Positions 10,478 through 20,639 of a stretch of 64,000 bases of DNA are shown here, piece by piece. A program made the position numbers and the translations under genes. A model generated the notes under the pieces. That model saw only the letters and a list, made by a program, of their open reading frames with translations. It did no database searches and had not been told where the DNA came from. The stretch lies in assembly GCA_963575745.1 (NCBI GenBank), contig CAUYUJ010014349.1, forward strand, positions 546,881 to 610,880, read 5' to 3'. The DNA is from Prorocentrum cordatum (Eukaryota > Sar > Dinophyceae > Prorocentrales > Prorocentraceae). Each line of letters starts with the position of its first letter. Positions within the stretch are counted from its first letter, which is position 1.

Positions 10478-11270
10478 GTACTACTACTACTACTACTACT
10501 ACTACTACGACTGCTACTACTACTACGACTACTACTAGTATTTCTACTACCAGGGCTACTACTACGACCGCGTGTCTTGTTAATTCTCCGAACACGAGTG
10601 TCTCTAGCACTACTATTACTGCTACTCCTACTACTACTACTACTACTACTACTACACCTACTCCTACTAGTGCGACCACTACTACTACCACTACTAGGAC
10701 GACTACTACCACTACTACTAGAGACGACTTCTACTATCTATTGCACCGACCCACCACTATGTGTACTACTACCACGACTACTAGATGTGATTTCTGCCCC
10801 TGCCATTGTTATCTTCCCTAACACTACTACTACTACTACCCCTACTACCGCTACTACCTCCTCCTCCTCCTCCTACTACTACTACTACTACTACGATCAC
10901 TACTACGACTACTACTTCTACTACTATTGTGGCTATCACTAAGTACTACCATTACTACCGCCATCGCACTCCATCCCACTATTATTAATATTACGTTTAT
11001 TACTACTACTACAACTACTACCACCACCACCACCACGACTATCATTTCTACCACTTCTAGTACTAGTACTACTCATAATAATATTAGTATGAATAATGCC
11101 ACTACGACTATTAGCACGACGACTACTATTTCTACTACTACGACGACTACTACTACTACATCTACAGCTACAGCTACGTGTACATCTACATCTACATATA
11201 CATATATATCGACATCTACATCTACATCTACTGTTACTACGACTATTACTATTTATTCAATGTGCTAATG
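9005..11270. repeat. ACT (CTA/TAC) triplet array, 2.2 kb
   Basis: An impure triplet array dominated by ACT with ACG and ATT variants, purest at 9005-9390 and 10400-10520 and more eroded at 9390-9890. Long frames of poly-Val, Leu/Arg or Thr on both strands follow from the repeat and are not called as genes. Confidence 0.95.
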
Positions 11271-12235
11271 CTTGTACGACTCACCCGTCAACTATCGTGC
11301 CAGTATCACCCCGTTGTTGTTTCATGATTGCTCCACTCTCTCTGAAATTGAGCACCAAATATATTGTTATGTGGTGATTCTTCCTTGTGGGCAATGGCTC
11401 CACGCTCACTGCGGGACACGACGCTACGTAACGCGTAAGTTCTGTAGGAGGAGGAGGCGGAGGCGGAGGAGGAGGAGTGAGAGGCAAAACTCGGGCCGGT
11501 GTCGTTTCGAAAGGGCGTTTGGGAGGAGCATGCACGAATCCGAACAGTGCACGGGATTGGACGTCCGAGCGTTGGCGTGGAAGGTTGAGCGCGCGGAGGT
11601 CCTTCGTCGGGCAGGTGGGCGTATTGGGCGACCAGAGACCGCAGACGCGAAGCCCTTTCCCGACCTCCTACAGCAGGGAACTGGTCCCCGCACCACTCGT
11701 TGTTTTGCCGTAGCGCCCCATCAAGAAGAGGTTAGCACGTGGTGCCCAAAATTTGCATTTCTCGGACACGTGCATGTTTTCGGCGGGGACCATCGGCGAG
11801 CATTTGAACTTGTCGTGGGAGAGCCTACACCTACGAAGCCGAAAGATGCACGGGGAATAGAGGTCCGAGTGATGGCGAGTCAGTTCGCCAATGCTACTGC
11901 TCCACTGTCTTTGGTTCTGCTGCTGGTCTCGCGCCCCAGGATCTTTGAGTCAGTGAGGCTGCAGGGAAGGAGCGTGTGGGGTAAGTGCAAAGGCCATCTT
12001 GCCAACTTGGATCTAGGGGCGCAGGGCGTCCATGGGGGAGGACGGGGAGTGTTCACACCGAGTAGATTTAGCACAGTATGGGCAGAGCAAAATGGTGGAG
12101 GGGCGGATATTTGCACATATGATGCAATGTGTTTATGCAGAGGGAAGTGTGTATATGTATAGCATGTGAATATTCTTGTTTCTCGACGTGTATATTGACA
12201 TGCGCTGTCGCGCGAGCTGGGGCGGGCGCCTGGAA
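11271..12235. other. Unassigned, with one copy of a dispersed hairpin repeat
   Basis: A short AGGAGG stretch lies near 11448-11480. At about 11760-11880, CTCGGACACGTGCATG...TCGGCGGGGACCATCGGCGAG...GATGCACGG...GTCCGAGTGATGGC matches the repeats at 43591 and 44833. A 296-codon open frame (11272-12162) runs through this repeat and has no recognisable domain. Confidence 0.5.
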
Positions 12236-12990
12236 GTGGGGGGGTCGAATAGAGATTTCTTGGGGGCCTCCTGGGGGCCTCTCGGGGCTGTCTGGCACCG
12301 TCGGAGCGTGGGAGCCTTTTCGCAGAGTGCTTGCACTCACGGATGCTGGGCTGCTACTTCCAGTTTCACCAGCGGGGGAACGTGGTCTGTCGCGGAAGAT
12401 GCTGGTCTTGGCGGGCGTCTTGTCACATAGTACTCGCACATCCCCAGACGTTCGTCCTTGGATCCACCGCTGCTGCGAGACAGGAGTTGCAGCTGTGCCT
12501 CGCAAGCTGGGGTCTTCGGGGGGGGTTCTCAGGGGCCTCTTTGGGGCTTCTTGGGGGGTTCTTAATAGCCTGTCGGGCCTTCCTGGGTGCCCAAGGTCGT
12601 CCTACGGCCTTCTGGCCCGTCTTGGGTCCCTTCCTCTTGAGGTGCCCTACTGACGGATGTGAGGGTTCTTGAGTTGTCGCGGAGTCTTCTTGGGCCGTCT
12701 CGGGGGCCATGTGAGCTCTCTCGGGGCCGTCTTCGAGCCCTCTCGGGTGCCCCTGGGCCGGTCATGGGCCATATCGGAGGCCTTGGCCAGACAATGCGCG
12801 ATTGCTCAGAGCCAGTTTTCGGGGCATCGTCGGGCTCCCCTGGGGATCCTCTTGGAGGCCTCTCGGGCGTTTTGAAGGCCGCTGGGGCCGTCGCGGCCCT
12901 CAGAGAGGCTACCCTGAGGCTGCGCAGAGCCATCTCGTCCGAATCGGAAGCAGTATGGGCCGTCTTGGAACGCATCTTGACCCATCTTGG
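12236..12990 (-). repeat. CCAAGA-type dispersed repeat, reverse orientation
   Basis: Reads CTTGGGCCGTCTTGGGG on the plus strand, the reverse of the family seen earlier. No gene supported. The following 12991-13342 is unassigned. Confidence 0.8.
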
Positions 12991-13342
12991 CCTTCTGGGT
13001 GGGGAATCCTCTGGCCCCCACGGTCGGACGATCTCACCCCGAACCATGGTTTTGGCATCATGTTCTGTTGTAGCCACAGAGGGCGCTTTGAAGTATTTCC
13101 CCGCACTGAATGGGTGTTGGGGTGGATGCGGCGGGGGCCATAACCATTGCTTCGCAAGCAGCGAAGGCACCAGCGAAAGCACGGGCCCGACGCACGCCAC
13201 ACGCTGCAAGTGCGGTGGTTGATAGATACAAATATCTTTAGAAAGAGGGATTGATTAATCCATATATCAAGGTGAGGGGGCCCGAACGGTCATTCACTGT
13301 CCCTGGGTGCGTGGCTGAAGTGGAGATCCACGGTGAGGATTC

Positions 13343-13402
13343 TTGTTGTTGTTTTGTTGTTGTTTTGTTGTTGTTTTGTTGTTGTTTTGTTGTTGTTTTG
13401 TT
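13343..13402. repeat. 11-bp minisatellite (TTGTTGTTTTG)n
   Basis: About five head-to-tail units, nearly perfect. Confidence 0.95.
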
Positions 13403-13845
13403 GCGTCGTCCCCACCCAGGCCCGCCCGCGACCCACCCGCGACCCACCCCACGACCCACCCGCGACCCACCCGCGACCCACCCGCGACCCACCCCGTGAC
13501 CCACACGCGACCCACCCGGGACCCACCCGCGATCCACCCGCGATCCACCCGGGACCCACCCGCGACCCACCCGCGACCCACCCAGGACCCACCCCGCTAC
13601 CCACCCGCGACCCAGCGACCCAATTGTCCGCGACCCACCCCGCGACTCACCCGCGACCCACCCCGCGACCCACACCATGTTGATTCCACACAGCAAAAAA
13701 AATCGGCGCCTGCGGCGGGCTTAATTGCATTGGTTTAGGGGAGTGCCACCACCGCGCGACCCACCCGCCGAAACACTCGCGACCCAACTGTCCGCGACCC
13801 ACCCCGCGACCCAACTGCAACTCACCCGCGACCCACACCATGCAC
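13403..13845. repeat. 10-11-bp minisatellite (CGACCCACCCG)n
   Basis: Tandem CGACCCACC units at 13428-13675 and again at 13755-13840, split by a single-copy block at 13680-13750. Confidence 0.95.
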
Positions 13846-14160
13846 ATACATTGCGTTGGTTTTGGAGGGCGCCGTGGCGCCCGCTCTCCACCCAACGATG
13901 AGTCTGAACTATGGCGACTCTGAGAGCACATCTCCCGCTTGGGGATGCCCTGGGATCTCCTGGGGTGGACCCCGGCCGTCGAGGATCTTCGTTTCATTGG
14001 TTTCGCACTCAGGCCAGGTTGGCTGGGTGTCCGGGGGCGGCGGCCTGTGGTTCTCCAGGGCGACCCATCTCAATCATTGCTCCAACTGCCTCTGGATATA
14101 CGTCCTCGCCGCCCCCTCACTCTTATCCGCAACTGCGGGGTGCTACGATGTTTTCAACGC
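13846..14160. other. Unassigned sequence
   Basis: Nothing recognisable; frames on several strands without domains. Confidence 0.4.
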
Positions 14161-14164
14161 GTGC

Positions 14165-14535
14165 AACAACTCAGGAGGAGGAGGGCGATGGACGATTAGT
14201 AGGCAGAGGAGGGATAGGACGGGGATGGAAGGTAGGTAGGCAGAGGAGGGATTAGGAGGATTGATTGACGAAAGACAGAAGTGGGTGGGTGTGCAGTGGC
14301 AGGAGGAAGGGTCATGTCGGCGGACTCGGGGGGGATACAAGGATGAGGACGATGGGGCCAGAAGTAGCAGGAGGAGGGAAGCATCAAACAAGAGGTTGGA
14401 GGAAGGAGGATCATGAGGGGCAGGAGGAGGAAGGACGGATGATGGAATAATGGGAGAAAGATGAGAGGAGAAGGAGAGATTGAGGAGAAGGACAGACGGA
14501 CGAAGAGGAGTGAGGAGAACAGTTGCAGTGGTTGG
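14165..14535. repeat. Purine-rich AGG tract
   Basis: Strongly A/G-biased plus strand (GGAGGA, AGGAGG words). The following 14536-14927 is unassigned and lies just upstream of the CAP-Gly exon. I could not identify a promoter there. Confidence 0.7.
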
Positions 14536-14927
14536 GGCGAGAACTTGTCCTGGAGAGGGGGATTGGAGGCCGTCGTTCCTGCGTACGGCACGGCCACTTT
14601 CACCGTGACCATGACGGAGGGCCGGGTCCACACGACCATCTTTTCATCCTCCTCCCTCCGTGCGCCATTTCTTGTTCTTTTGCCCACCTTGTGCCCCCCC
14701 CTCATCATCTCCTACCTTCCCCGTCCCGTCCCTCATACCCTGTTTCTTATCATCATTGCCCCTCTTCGTCCTGCCTGGGTCGCGTTGACATGCAGGATTT
14801 GCCCCGCAGGTTTCCCTCGCTTATCACCTGTGGGGCAGTCGAACAGCTTGCAGGCTGATACCCGTGCTACAAGAGAGGTCCGTAGCAATAATGGCACAGC
14901 ACACGCCAGCTCTCCCCGGTTTCTGCC

Positions 14928-15962
14928 ATGCCTCCCGCCTGCGAACCGGAGAAGGCGAGTTCTCCGCCCGCGGGGGTCTCCGTGATACGCGTCGGAGACT
15001 TGGTTTCCACGCCCGCGTTTCGTGACAAAAGGTGCCGCGCTGCCGTGGTGAGATTCGTGGGCAAGACACGCTTCGCGAACGGCGATTGGGTGGGCGTGGA
15101 ACTCAGCGAGCCCGAAGGCAAGAACGACGGCTCCGTGCAGGGGACGAGGTATTTCGATTGTAAGCCCGGTCACGGTCTGTTCATGCGGCGCGAGGCAGTG
15201 TCCTTGATCAGTTTTGGACAGCGTCTCCCCGTGCTCTCGGCTGCTCGAAGTTCCCGCAGTTGGGGTGGTGAGGCCAGCAATGATAGTGCACCCCCTGCAG
15301 CGGTGACGCCAGGGGCGAAAGCGGCGATACCCATGCCCGAGGGAATGTCTTCTCTGTTTGACGACATCGTCGTCGGAGATACGACGGAGCGCCAGCGGCA
15401 CACGACGGTCGGTAGTTTGTTGGGTTGCCTTGAGCCTGGATGTTTGGACTGGGAGTCTTTCGTAGAAGTCATGCACGCTGTGAGGGGCGATCTTGTCACC
15501 GACGACGAGCTGCGGCAGGAGTGGGCGAGTGCCGGGGACGCGGGAATGACGGTGAGTCGGTTGTGCACGCTCCTGCTTCCCCTGGACCACTACCACAGTC
15601 TTGATGCCCTGGGCCGGCTTGCCGAGCTGGTCTGCGCGCGACAGCGGCGGCGCCCAGAGTCGCTCGCGACGACGCGCGAGGAGGGTGAGGAAGGCACGCG
15701 AGATCGGAGGGAGGCCGCGGAGGCCATGCGGGCGGCCGAGGAGGCCGGGAGGAGGGCCGCGGACGCCGTCGGGCAGGGGAGGAGGCTGGCGGCCGAGGCG
15801 CAGGCGGAGGTTTCACGGGCTCTGGAGCACCTCGAGAGGGAAGCCGCCAGGTTTCACGAGGCCCTGGCGAGGGGGATGATGAAGGCGAGATGGGCGCTCG
15901 AGGAGGAGCGGAGAGAGGCCGCCGAGCTGCAGAGGGCCCTGGCTGAGGAGGGAAGACCCTGA
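14928..15962 (+). CDS. CAP-Gly domain plus coiled-coil exon
   Basis: Residues about 21-92 form a CAP-Gly domain, a microtubule/EB-binding fold. They contain GDLV, RFANGDWVGVELSEPEGKND with the hallmark GKNDGSV at 64-70, and HGLFMR. Residues about 110-235 are of unknown fold. About 240-344 is an E/R/A-rich coiled coil (RALEHLEREAARFHEAL, LEEERREAAELQRALAEE). The first ATG is at 14928, but the frame is open a little upstream, so the start is provisional. The frame ends at TGA 15960-15962, which lies inside the left inverted repeat of an inserted element. The true exon probably ends near 15947 and continues at 16473. The CAP-Gly call is firm; the cellular role is unknown. Confidence 0.8.
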   Translation: MPPACEPEKASSPPAGVSVIRVGDLVSTPAFRDKRCRAAVVRFVGKTRFANGDWVGVELSEPEGKNDGSVQGTRYFDCKPGHGLFMRREAVSLISFGQRLPVLSAARSSRSWGGEASNDSAPPAAVTPGAKAAIPMPEGMSSLFDDIVVGDTTERQRHTTVGSLLGCLEPGCLDWESFVEVMHAVRGDLVTDDELRQEWASAGDAGMTVSRLCTLLLPLDHYHSLDALGRLAELVCARQRRRPESLATTREEGEEGTRDRREAAEAMRAAEEAGRRAADAVGQGRRLAAEAQAEVSRALEHLEREAARFHEALARGMMKARWALEEERREAAELQRALAEEGRP

Positions 15963-16459
15963 ATTCACGATCCCAGGAACACTTGGATCGTGATCCAAGT
16001 GTTTCGGGCGCGCCGCGCCCCGCGGAGAGCCCGAGAGGACAGCCCGAGAGTCCCCTCCCGGAGTCCCCTCCGCGAGTTTTCCTCCCCGAGTCCCCTCCCC
16101 GAGTCTCCTCCCCGAGTCTCCTCCCCGAGTCCCCTCTGCGAGACTCGCCCCCGAGTCGCGTCCCCGAGTCGCGTCCCCGAGTCTCCTCCCCGACTCTCCT
16201 CCCCGACTCTCCTCCCCGACTCCCCTCCCCGACCATCCTCCCCGACTCCCCTCCCCGACTCCCCTCCCCGACCATCCTCCACGACTCCCCTCCCCGATTC
16301 TCTTCCCCGACTCTCCTCCACGACTCCCCTCCCCGAGACTCTCATCTGGGGCTTTGCAGTGTTCCTTCTCCGAAAACACTTGGATCGTGATCCAAGTGTT
16401 CCCGGGTGAGAAAAACACTTGGATCGTGATCCAAGTGTTTTGGGATCCTGAATTCAGGG
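15957..16459. mobile_element. Introner-like element with terminal inverted repeats
   Basis: The two ends are inverted copies: CCCTGAATTCACGATCCCA at 15957 and, reversed, CCCTGAATTCAGGATCCCA ending at 16459. Each end runs into a 26-bp palindrome (AACACTTGGATC-GT-GATCCAAGTGTT) at 15978-16003 and 16414-16439; a third palindrome is at 16375-16400. The interior is a CTCCCCGACTC minisatellite (about 16060-16340). The element splits a coiled coil whose frame is the same on both sides, and it carries in-frame stops at 15960 and 16449, so it is presumably spliced out. A candidate intron is 15948-16472 (525 nt, GA-AG, phase 0). Confidence 0.8.
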
Positions 16460-17516
16460 ATTTCCGGCAAAGGAGAGGGAGGCGGCCACCCGGGCGCTGG
16501 AGGAGCAGAGGAGGAGGGTCGTTGAGCTGCAGGGGGCCCTGGCGGAGGAGAGGAGGGTCCGCATGGTAGTGGGGGCGGCGGAGATGGAGCGAAGGAGGGC
16601 TGCTAAGTCGAAACCTCAGGACGCCGAAAAGCCGAGAAGTAGGGCTATTGAGCTGCAGGGGGCTCTGGCGGAGGAGACGAAGACGGCCAGCGTGGACCCT
16701 GGTGCGCCTGAGATGGACCGAAGCAAGGCCTCTGAGTCTCTAGCCGATGCCGCATTCGCCGAGGTGATGGATACTGCGTGGGACGACGCCGAGTTGGCAA
16801 AGGTCATTGCGGACTGCGTGGGGAAGGCGAAGACATTCCGTGAGGAGAAGAATTTTGGGGTGGATGCCAAGGCTTGGCAGGCGGATAAGTTTGTCCAGTC
16901 GCTCGGCCTGTTGAACACGATCGCCGATGCCTTGCTGCGCCCAGTGAAGATGCGTACTCAGGAGGGTGAATGTTGGGATTTGGCGTTTTGCAGAGCCGTG
17001 GGTCTGCGCGGGTCGAAAGACGTAGTCCGCGAGTTGCTCTTTGGTTCTAGCGACCTCCAAGGTCACATGGTAGATCAGGTTTGGGGCGGACTCCAGGCCC
17101 TGGCCCACGCAGAGAGTGCAACCGGAGCGGGACTGCATACCAAGTTTGAGGCGGACGCGAAGTTCACGATGACCTTCGCGTCCCTACGCCATTTTTTCGA
17201 GGGGCTCGAAGAGATGGTCGGCGTCCCAGACGTCAAAGTGAGGGAGGCCATGGAGCACGAGCACTGCGGCTCGAAGGATTCGCACATGCCGTTCACGACT
17301 GGAAACTACGGGGTGCGGACGAGTTCCGCCATTGAGTGGCTTTATGTCTTGCTGAACGAGAGCAGCCCCCCACCTGATCCGGTGACCCTGGCCTCTGGCA
17401 GAACCGTGAACCTGGGGCTTCCGGGCGCGTGGCCCGCCGAGGCCCCCGCCAAGTGCGGGCGACCCCGGCAGCCCTCTTCGCAGCAGGAGGTCGATCAGAT
17501 CTTCCAGAATTCTTGA
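16452..17516 (+). CDS. Coiled coil and pre-ART region exon
   Basis: Open in the same frame as the CAP-Gly exon from just after the TGA at 16449. From about 16473 it reads as a continuation of the coiled coil (EREAATRALEEQRRR, then ELQGALAEE twice). From about 16760 to 17450 comes an alpha-helical region with NYGVRTSSAIEWLYV and GLPGAWPAEAP. This resembles the region that precedes ART domains in dinoflagellate proteins; the resemblance is from family knowledge, not a search. The ATG at 16563 is internal. The frame stops at 17514-17516, but a GT donor at 17490 (CAG GAG|GT) fits the ART exon better as the continuation. Confidence 0.7.
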   Translation: MQGFPAKEREAATRALEEQRRRVVELQGALAEERRVRMVVGAAEMERRRAAKSKPQDAEKPRSRAIELQGALAEETKTASVDPGAPEMDRSKASESLADAAFAEVMDTAWDDAELAKVIADCVGKAKTFREEKNFGVDAKAWQADKFVQSLGLLNTIADALLRPVKMRTQEGECWDLAFCRAVGLRGSKDVVRELLFGSSDLQGHMVDQVWGGLQALAHAESATGAGLHTKFEADAKFTMTFASLRHFFEGLEEMVGVPDVKVREAMEHEHCGSKDSHMPFTTGNYGVRTSSAIEWLYVLLNESSPPPDPVTLASGRTVNLGLPGAWPAEAPAKCGRPRQPSSQQEVDQIFQNS

Positions 17517-17980
17517 CGCTTCGCGCATCCTCACCAGCACAACATCCAGGAACGCCCAGGGGAGCTGCCCTGACTGGGGGATCGTGGCATCATTCGGATA
17601 CCTCGTGGAGCCTCAAGGAGCCGCCCTAGGGTCATCTTGGGGGCTCCCCTGGAGCCTTGCTGGGAGTCTTCGAGGGCCTACTGGAGCCCTCTTGGAGCTT
17701 TCTTGGGGGCTTTTCCGGCCGGCTTGGGGCCATCTTGGAGAGGCTAGCGTGGGCTCGAAACCTAAGGGACATCAGTGAGTTGTGTTTTCTAACTCAGGCT
17801 ATATTTGACGCTCTGACCGCTCGCGACCCCCGCCTCCAGGCCCAAGGGGAGGGGTAGAACGGCATGGTGAGATGTAAACCTTGCCTTGACTACTTCTTGA
17901 TGGGGAAGAATTGGGTTGGAAGAGGAAGCGCCTTAGACCACCGCCCAGAGGGTGAGCTGGACATTAACGCCCGATTGCAG
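17490..17980 (+). other. Inferred intron, G-rich CCAAGA-type filler
   Basis: 17600-17760 is the reverse CCAAGA-type repeat (CTTGGGGGC words), in contrast to codon-like sequence either side. A GT donor after GAG 17487-17489 and an AG at 17979-17980 are both phase 0. Other acceptors up to 17863 are possible, so the boundaries are tentative. Confidence 0.4.
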
Positions 17981-18883
17981 AGCATAAACGAGCTCGAGCT
18001 GATCCAGGAAGAGTTCATCGGCGCTCGGCTCTACACGGGACCAATGTTCGAGAAGTACAATACCGTCCTCAGAGGTGGCGCCGCAAACATGGCTAGCTCG
18101 CAGCCGTCATTCCTGAAGGTCAAGTTCGAAACGCTGTGCTGCCAGAACATGTACACCAACACGATACACGCAATCAGTTCAGCCATCATCAAGCTCAGCA
18201 AGTTCACGCCTGCGGGTGCCGTGTACAGGGGTTTCGCTGGTGGAGTGTTCCCCAAAGCACTCTTGGAAGAGGATGAGTTCGGTGTGCGTGGCGCTGTAGA
18301 GTGTGGTTTCATGAGCACCACGCGGGACCGTAGCGTTGCGCAGCAGTATGCTGGCACAGGAGTCGCCATCGTCATGGAGTTGGAGATGGGGATGATCGAT
18401 AGGGGTGCGGATCTCAGCGAGTTGTCGCAATACCCCGGGGAGAAGGAAGTCTGTTTCGGTCCACTCACAAGCTTGCAGGTTATGGACACTGCCATTGATG
18501 GCCCTGCTCTGGTCGTGAAGGCTCGACCGAACATTAACTTGACGAACACAACCATGGACAAGGTACTCTCGAGAAGGAAGGAGCTGTTGGTCAGTATGTG
18601 CAGTGGTCTGAAGCGCGAGTGCCTAAGCTTCGTGGGAGGGAGCCTCTGGAGGACCATTCTGGAGAGGCAGTTTTTCAGGGTCTTCGAGCATTTGAATGTC
18701 AAGCAGACCACCGCCGCAGCGGCGCGGAATGTGGTTTGCAACGCAACGTTCAATTCGGAGTGCAACGTTGCGATCGGCGGCCATCCCAGCAGGCGAACCT
18801 CTCGGTTTTCAGGAGTCGGCCTTGACCAAGAAGCGGTCGTGCTGATGACGACAATCGAGGATGTGATCCCAAAACTGTTGGAG
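17864..18883 (+). CDS. Arginine-type ADP-ribosyltransferase (ART) domain exon
   Basis: Counting from the ATG at 17864, residues about 50-230 form an R-S-E class ART fold. They begin FIGARLYTGPMFEKYN, followed by YRG with catalytic Arg122, GFMSTT with Ser151, and GEKEVCFGP with the ExE motif Glu193/Glu195 that marks arginine-specific transferases. The expected reaction is transfer of ADP-ribose from NAD to a protein arginine. No signal peptide is visible. The open frame runs on to 19234 but becomes low-complexity G/C/T-rich sequence after 18883, taken as intron. A stop at 17855 shows the exon start lies at or after 17858. All key residues are present, so activity is plausible. Confidence 0.8.
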
Positions 18884-19345
18884 GCGGGCTTGTCTTTTTT
18901 CCCTCGTTTTTTTCTACATCGGGGCGTCGTCGAGGGGGTCTGGGAGTTCTTGTTGTGTGTTACTTTTTCCTCCCGGGGGGGGGGCGGCGGGGGGGGCCCC
19001 AGGGGCCGCGAGTCTGTTTCTTTGTTTCCCCCCCGGAGGTCCCCCCCCCCTCCAGTCGTTTTTTTCTTCCATCGGAGGGGGGCCCGGTGGCCTCGAAACT
19101 GTTTTTTTTTTCCCTCGGAGGCAGTCTTCTGTTTCCCTCGAGTTTTTCCCCCTTTGGGGGGAGGGGGGGGCGGGGGCGAGAGCGGGGGTGGGCGGGGAGG
19201 ACCCAGAGGGGGGCCTGTGGGGGGGATTGCCTGAGGATATTGCCGGGGGGGGTCCCAGGTGAGGCCTCCCCGGGGGGGGGGGGGCCGGGCAGGCGCCGGA
19301 GCGTACCGACTCGCTTCCAGCGCATTGTGTGTTGCCAGCGCACGA
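18884..19345 (+). repeat. Left end of giant intron: G/T-rich repeats
   Basis: About five degenerate units of the form GTCTTTTTTGTTTCCCTCGG (near 18891, 19010, 19053, 19097, 19123) with interspersed runs of 7-13 Gs. The reverse complement of the same motif builds the right end. G-runs at 18975-18996 and 19155-19200 have quadruplex-forming composition. Confidence 0.75.
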
Positions 19346-19349
19346 ACAA

Positions 19350-19542
19350 GATGGTGTTGACGGTGATGATGCAGATAAGTTCGATGATGTTGATGATGTT
19401 GATGATGATGTTGATGATGATGATGATGATGATGTTGATGATGATGATGATGGTGATGGTGATGGGGATGGTGATGGTGATGGTGATGGTGATGGTGATG
19501 TTGTGGACTACGTGGATGGTGATGATGATGATGATCATGATC

Positions 19543-19574
<32 letters not shown>

Positions 19575-19845
19575 CATGATCATGATGATGATGATGATGA
19601 TGATGATGGTGATTATTATTATAGTGACGGTGATAATGATGATGAAACTCATAGTGGTGATTTGTCATTATGATTATGGTGGTGATGATGATGTTGATGG
19701 TGATGATGATGGTGATGCTGATGGTGATGATGATGGTGGGGGTGATGATGATGATGTTGTTGGTGGTGATGAGAGTGGCTGTGGCGATGATGATGGTGAC
19801 GACGACGAAGACAACGACGATGACGATGACGATTTTCGATGATGA
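19350..19845. repeat. GAT/TGA triplet array
   Basis: Impure GAT repeats with GATCATGATCATGAT interruptions near 19533 and 19570. Poly-His, poly-Asp and poly-Met frames here are artefacts. Confidence 0.95.
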
Positions 19846-20369
19846 GGAGGCGGAGAAGTAGGAGGAACTGCATCAGTGCCAGTAGCAGTAACAGCAGCAT
19901 TAACAGGTAACAGGAACAGACGCGGTAGCCTGAGCATCGGCAAGAGCCAGGAGCCATACGCAGGGACCACTGGCTGGGAGCTAGGGAATGGGAGCTAGGA
20001 TGAGGATGGAGGGAAATATAGAGGACGAAAGAGAAGAGAGAGGAGGCGGGGCAGGAGGAGGACCAGAGTGAACCGAGGATGCATCACGGATTCTGCAATA
20101 TACCCTCCTGCCCCAAGACCCCTCCGCAGAATCCCCATACGAACGTTCCTTTTGCACTGCGGGAAGCGTTCCCTTGAAAGGTAGCGCCCCATCGGCCTGC
20201 CGTTCAGTCCAACGCCCCGTCCTGGAAAGATCCGCCCTCCATCCGTGTAGCGGATGTGTAAGTATCGAGCTGCTTGCGAACAGTCCCGCCACCGTGCCCG
20301 TCCAGCATGCTCGGCGGCTCTCGTACGAGGGGGCAGCGGATGCTGTTCTCGCGAGGGGTGAACAACATG
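19846..20369. other. Unassigned sequence within the intron
   Basis: No array or gene recognised. Slightly purine-rich near 20000-20060. Confidence 0.4.
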
Positions 20370-20635
20370 ATAGTTGATAACGTTGATGATAATGTTGATG
20401 ATGAGGAGGATGTTGATGACGATGATGATGATAAGGCTGCTGATGAGGATGATGGTGGTGATGTGATAATGATGCTATCGACGAGGATGGTGATGGTGAT
20501 TGTGATGATGCTGATGATGATGATGATGCTGATGCTGATGGTGGTGGTGGTGATGCAAGTGGTGATGATGATGCTCCGGTGATGATGATTATTCGAACCC
20601 TTCGCGCGTTTTACGCGGAAGAAACATCCCAAGAC
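20370..20635. repeat. GAT array ending in a GC-palindrome-like hairpin
   Basis: GAT triplets to 20590, then TTCGAACCCTTCGCGCGTTTTACGCGGAAG. CTTCGCGCGT pairs with ACGCGGAAG around a TT loop with one bulge. This keeps the GAY-array-then-hairpin order seen at 3.3 and 61.9 kb. Confidence 0.65.
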
Positions 20636-20639
20636 CAGG

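Noticed and set aside
18031-19668. 545-codon minus-strand frame overlapping the ART exon
   Set aside because: Poly-His from the GAT array, then antisense of the ART exon. The plus-strand frame carries the catalytic residues.
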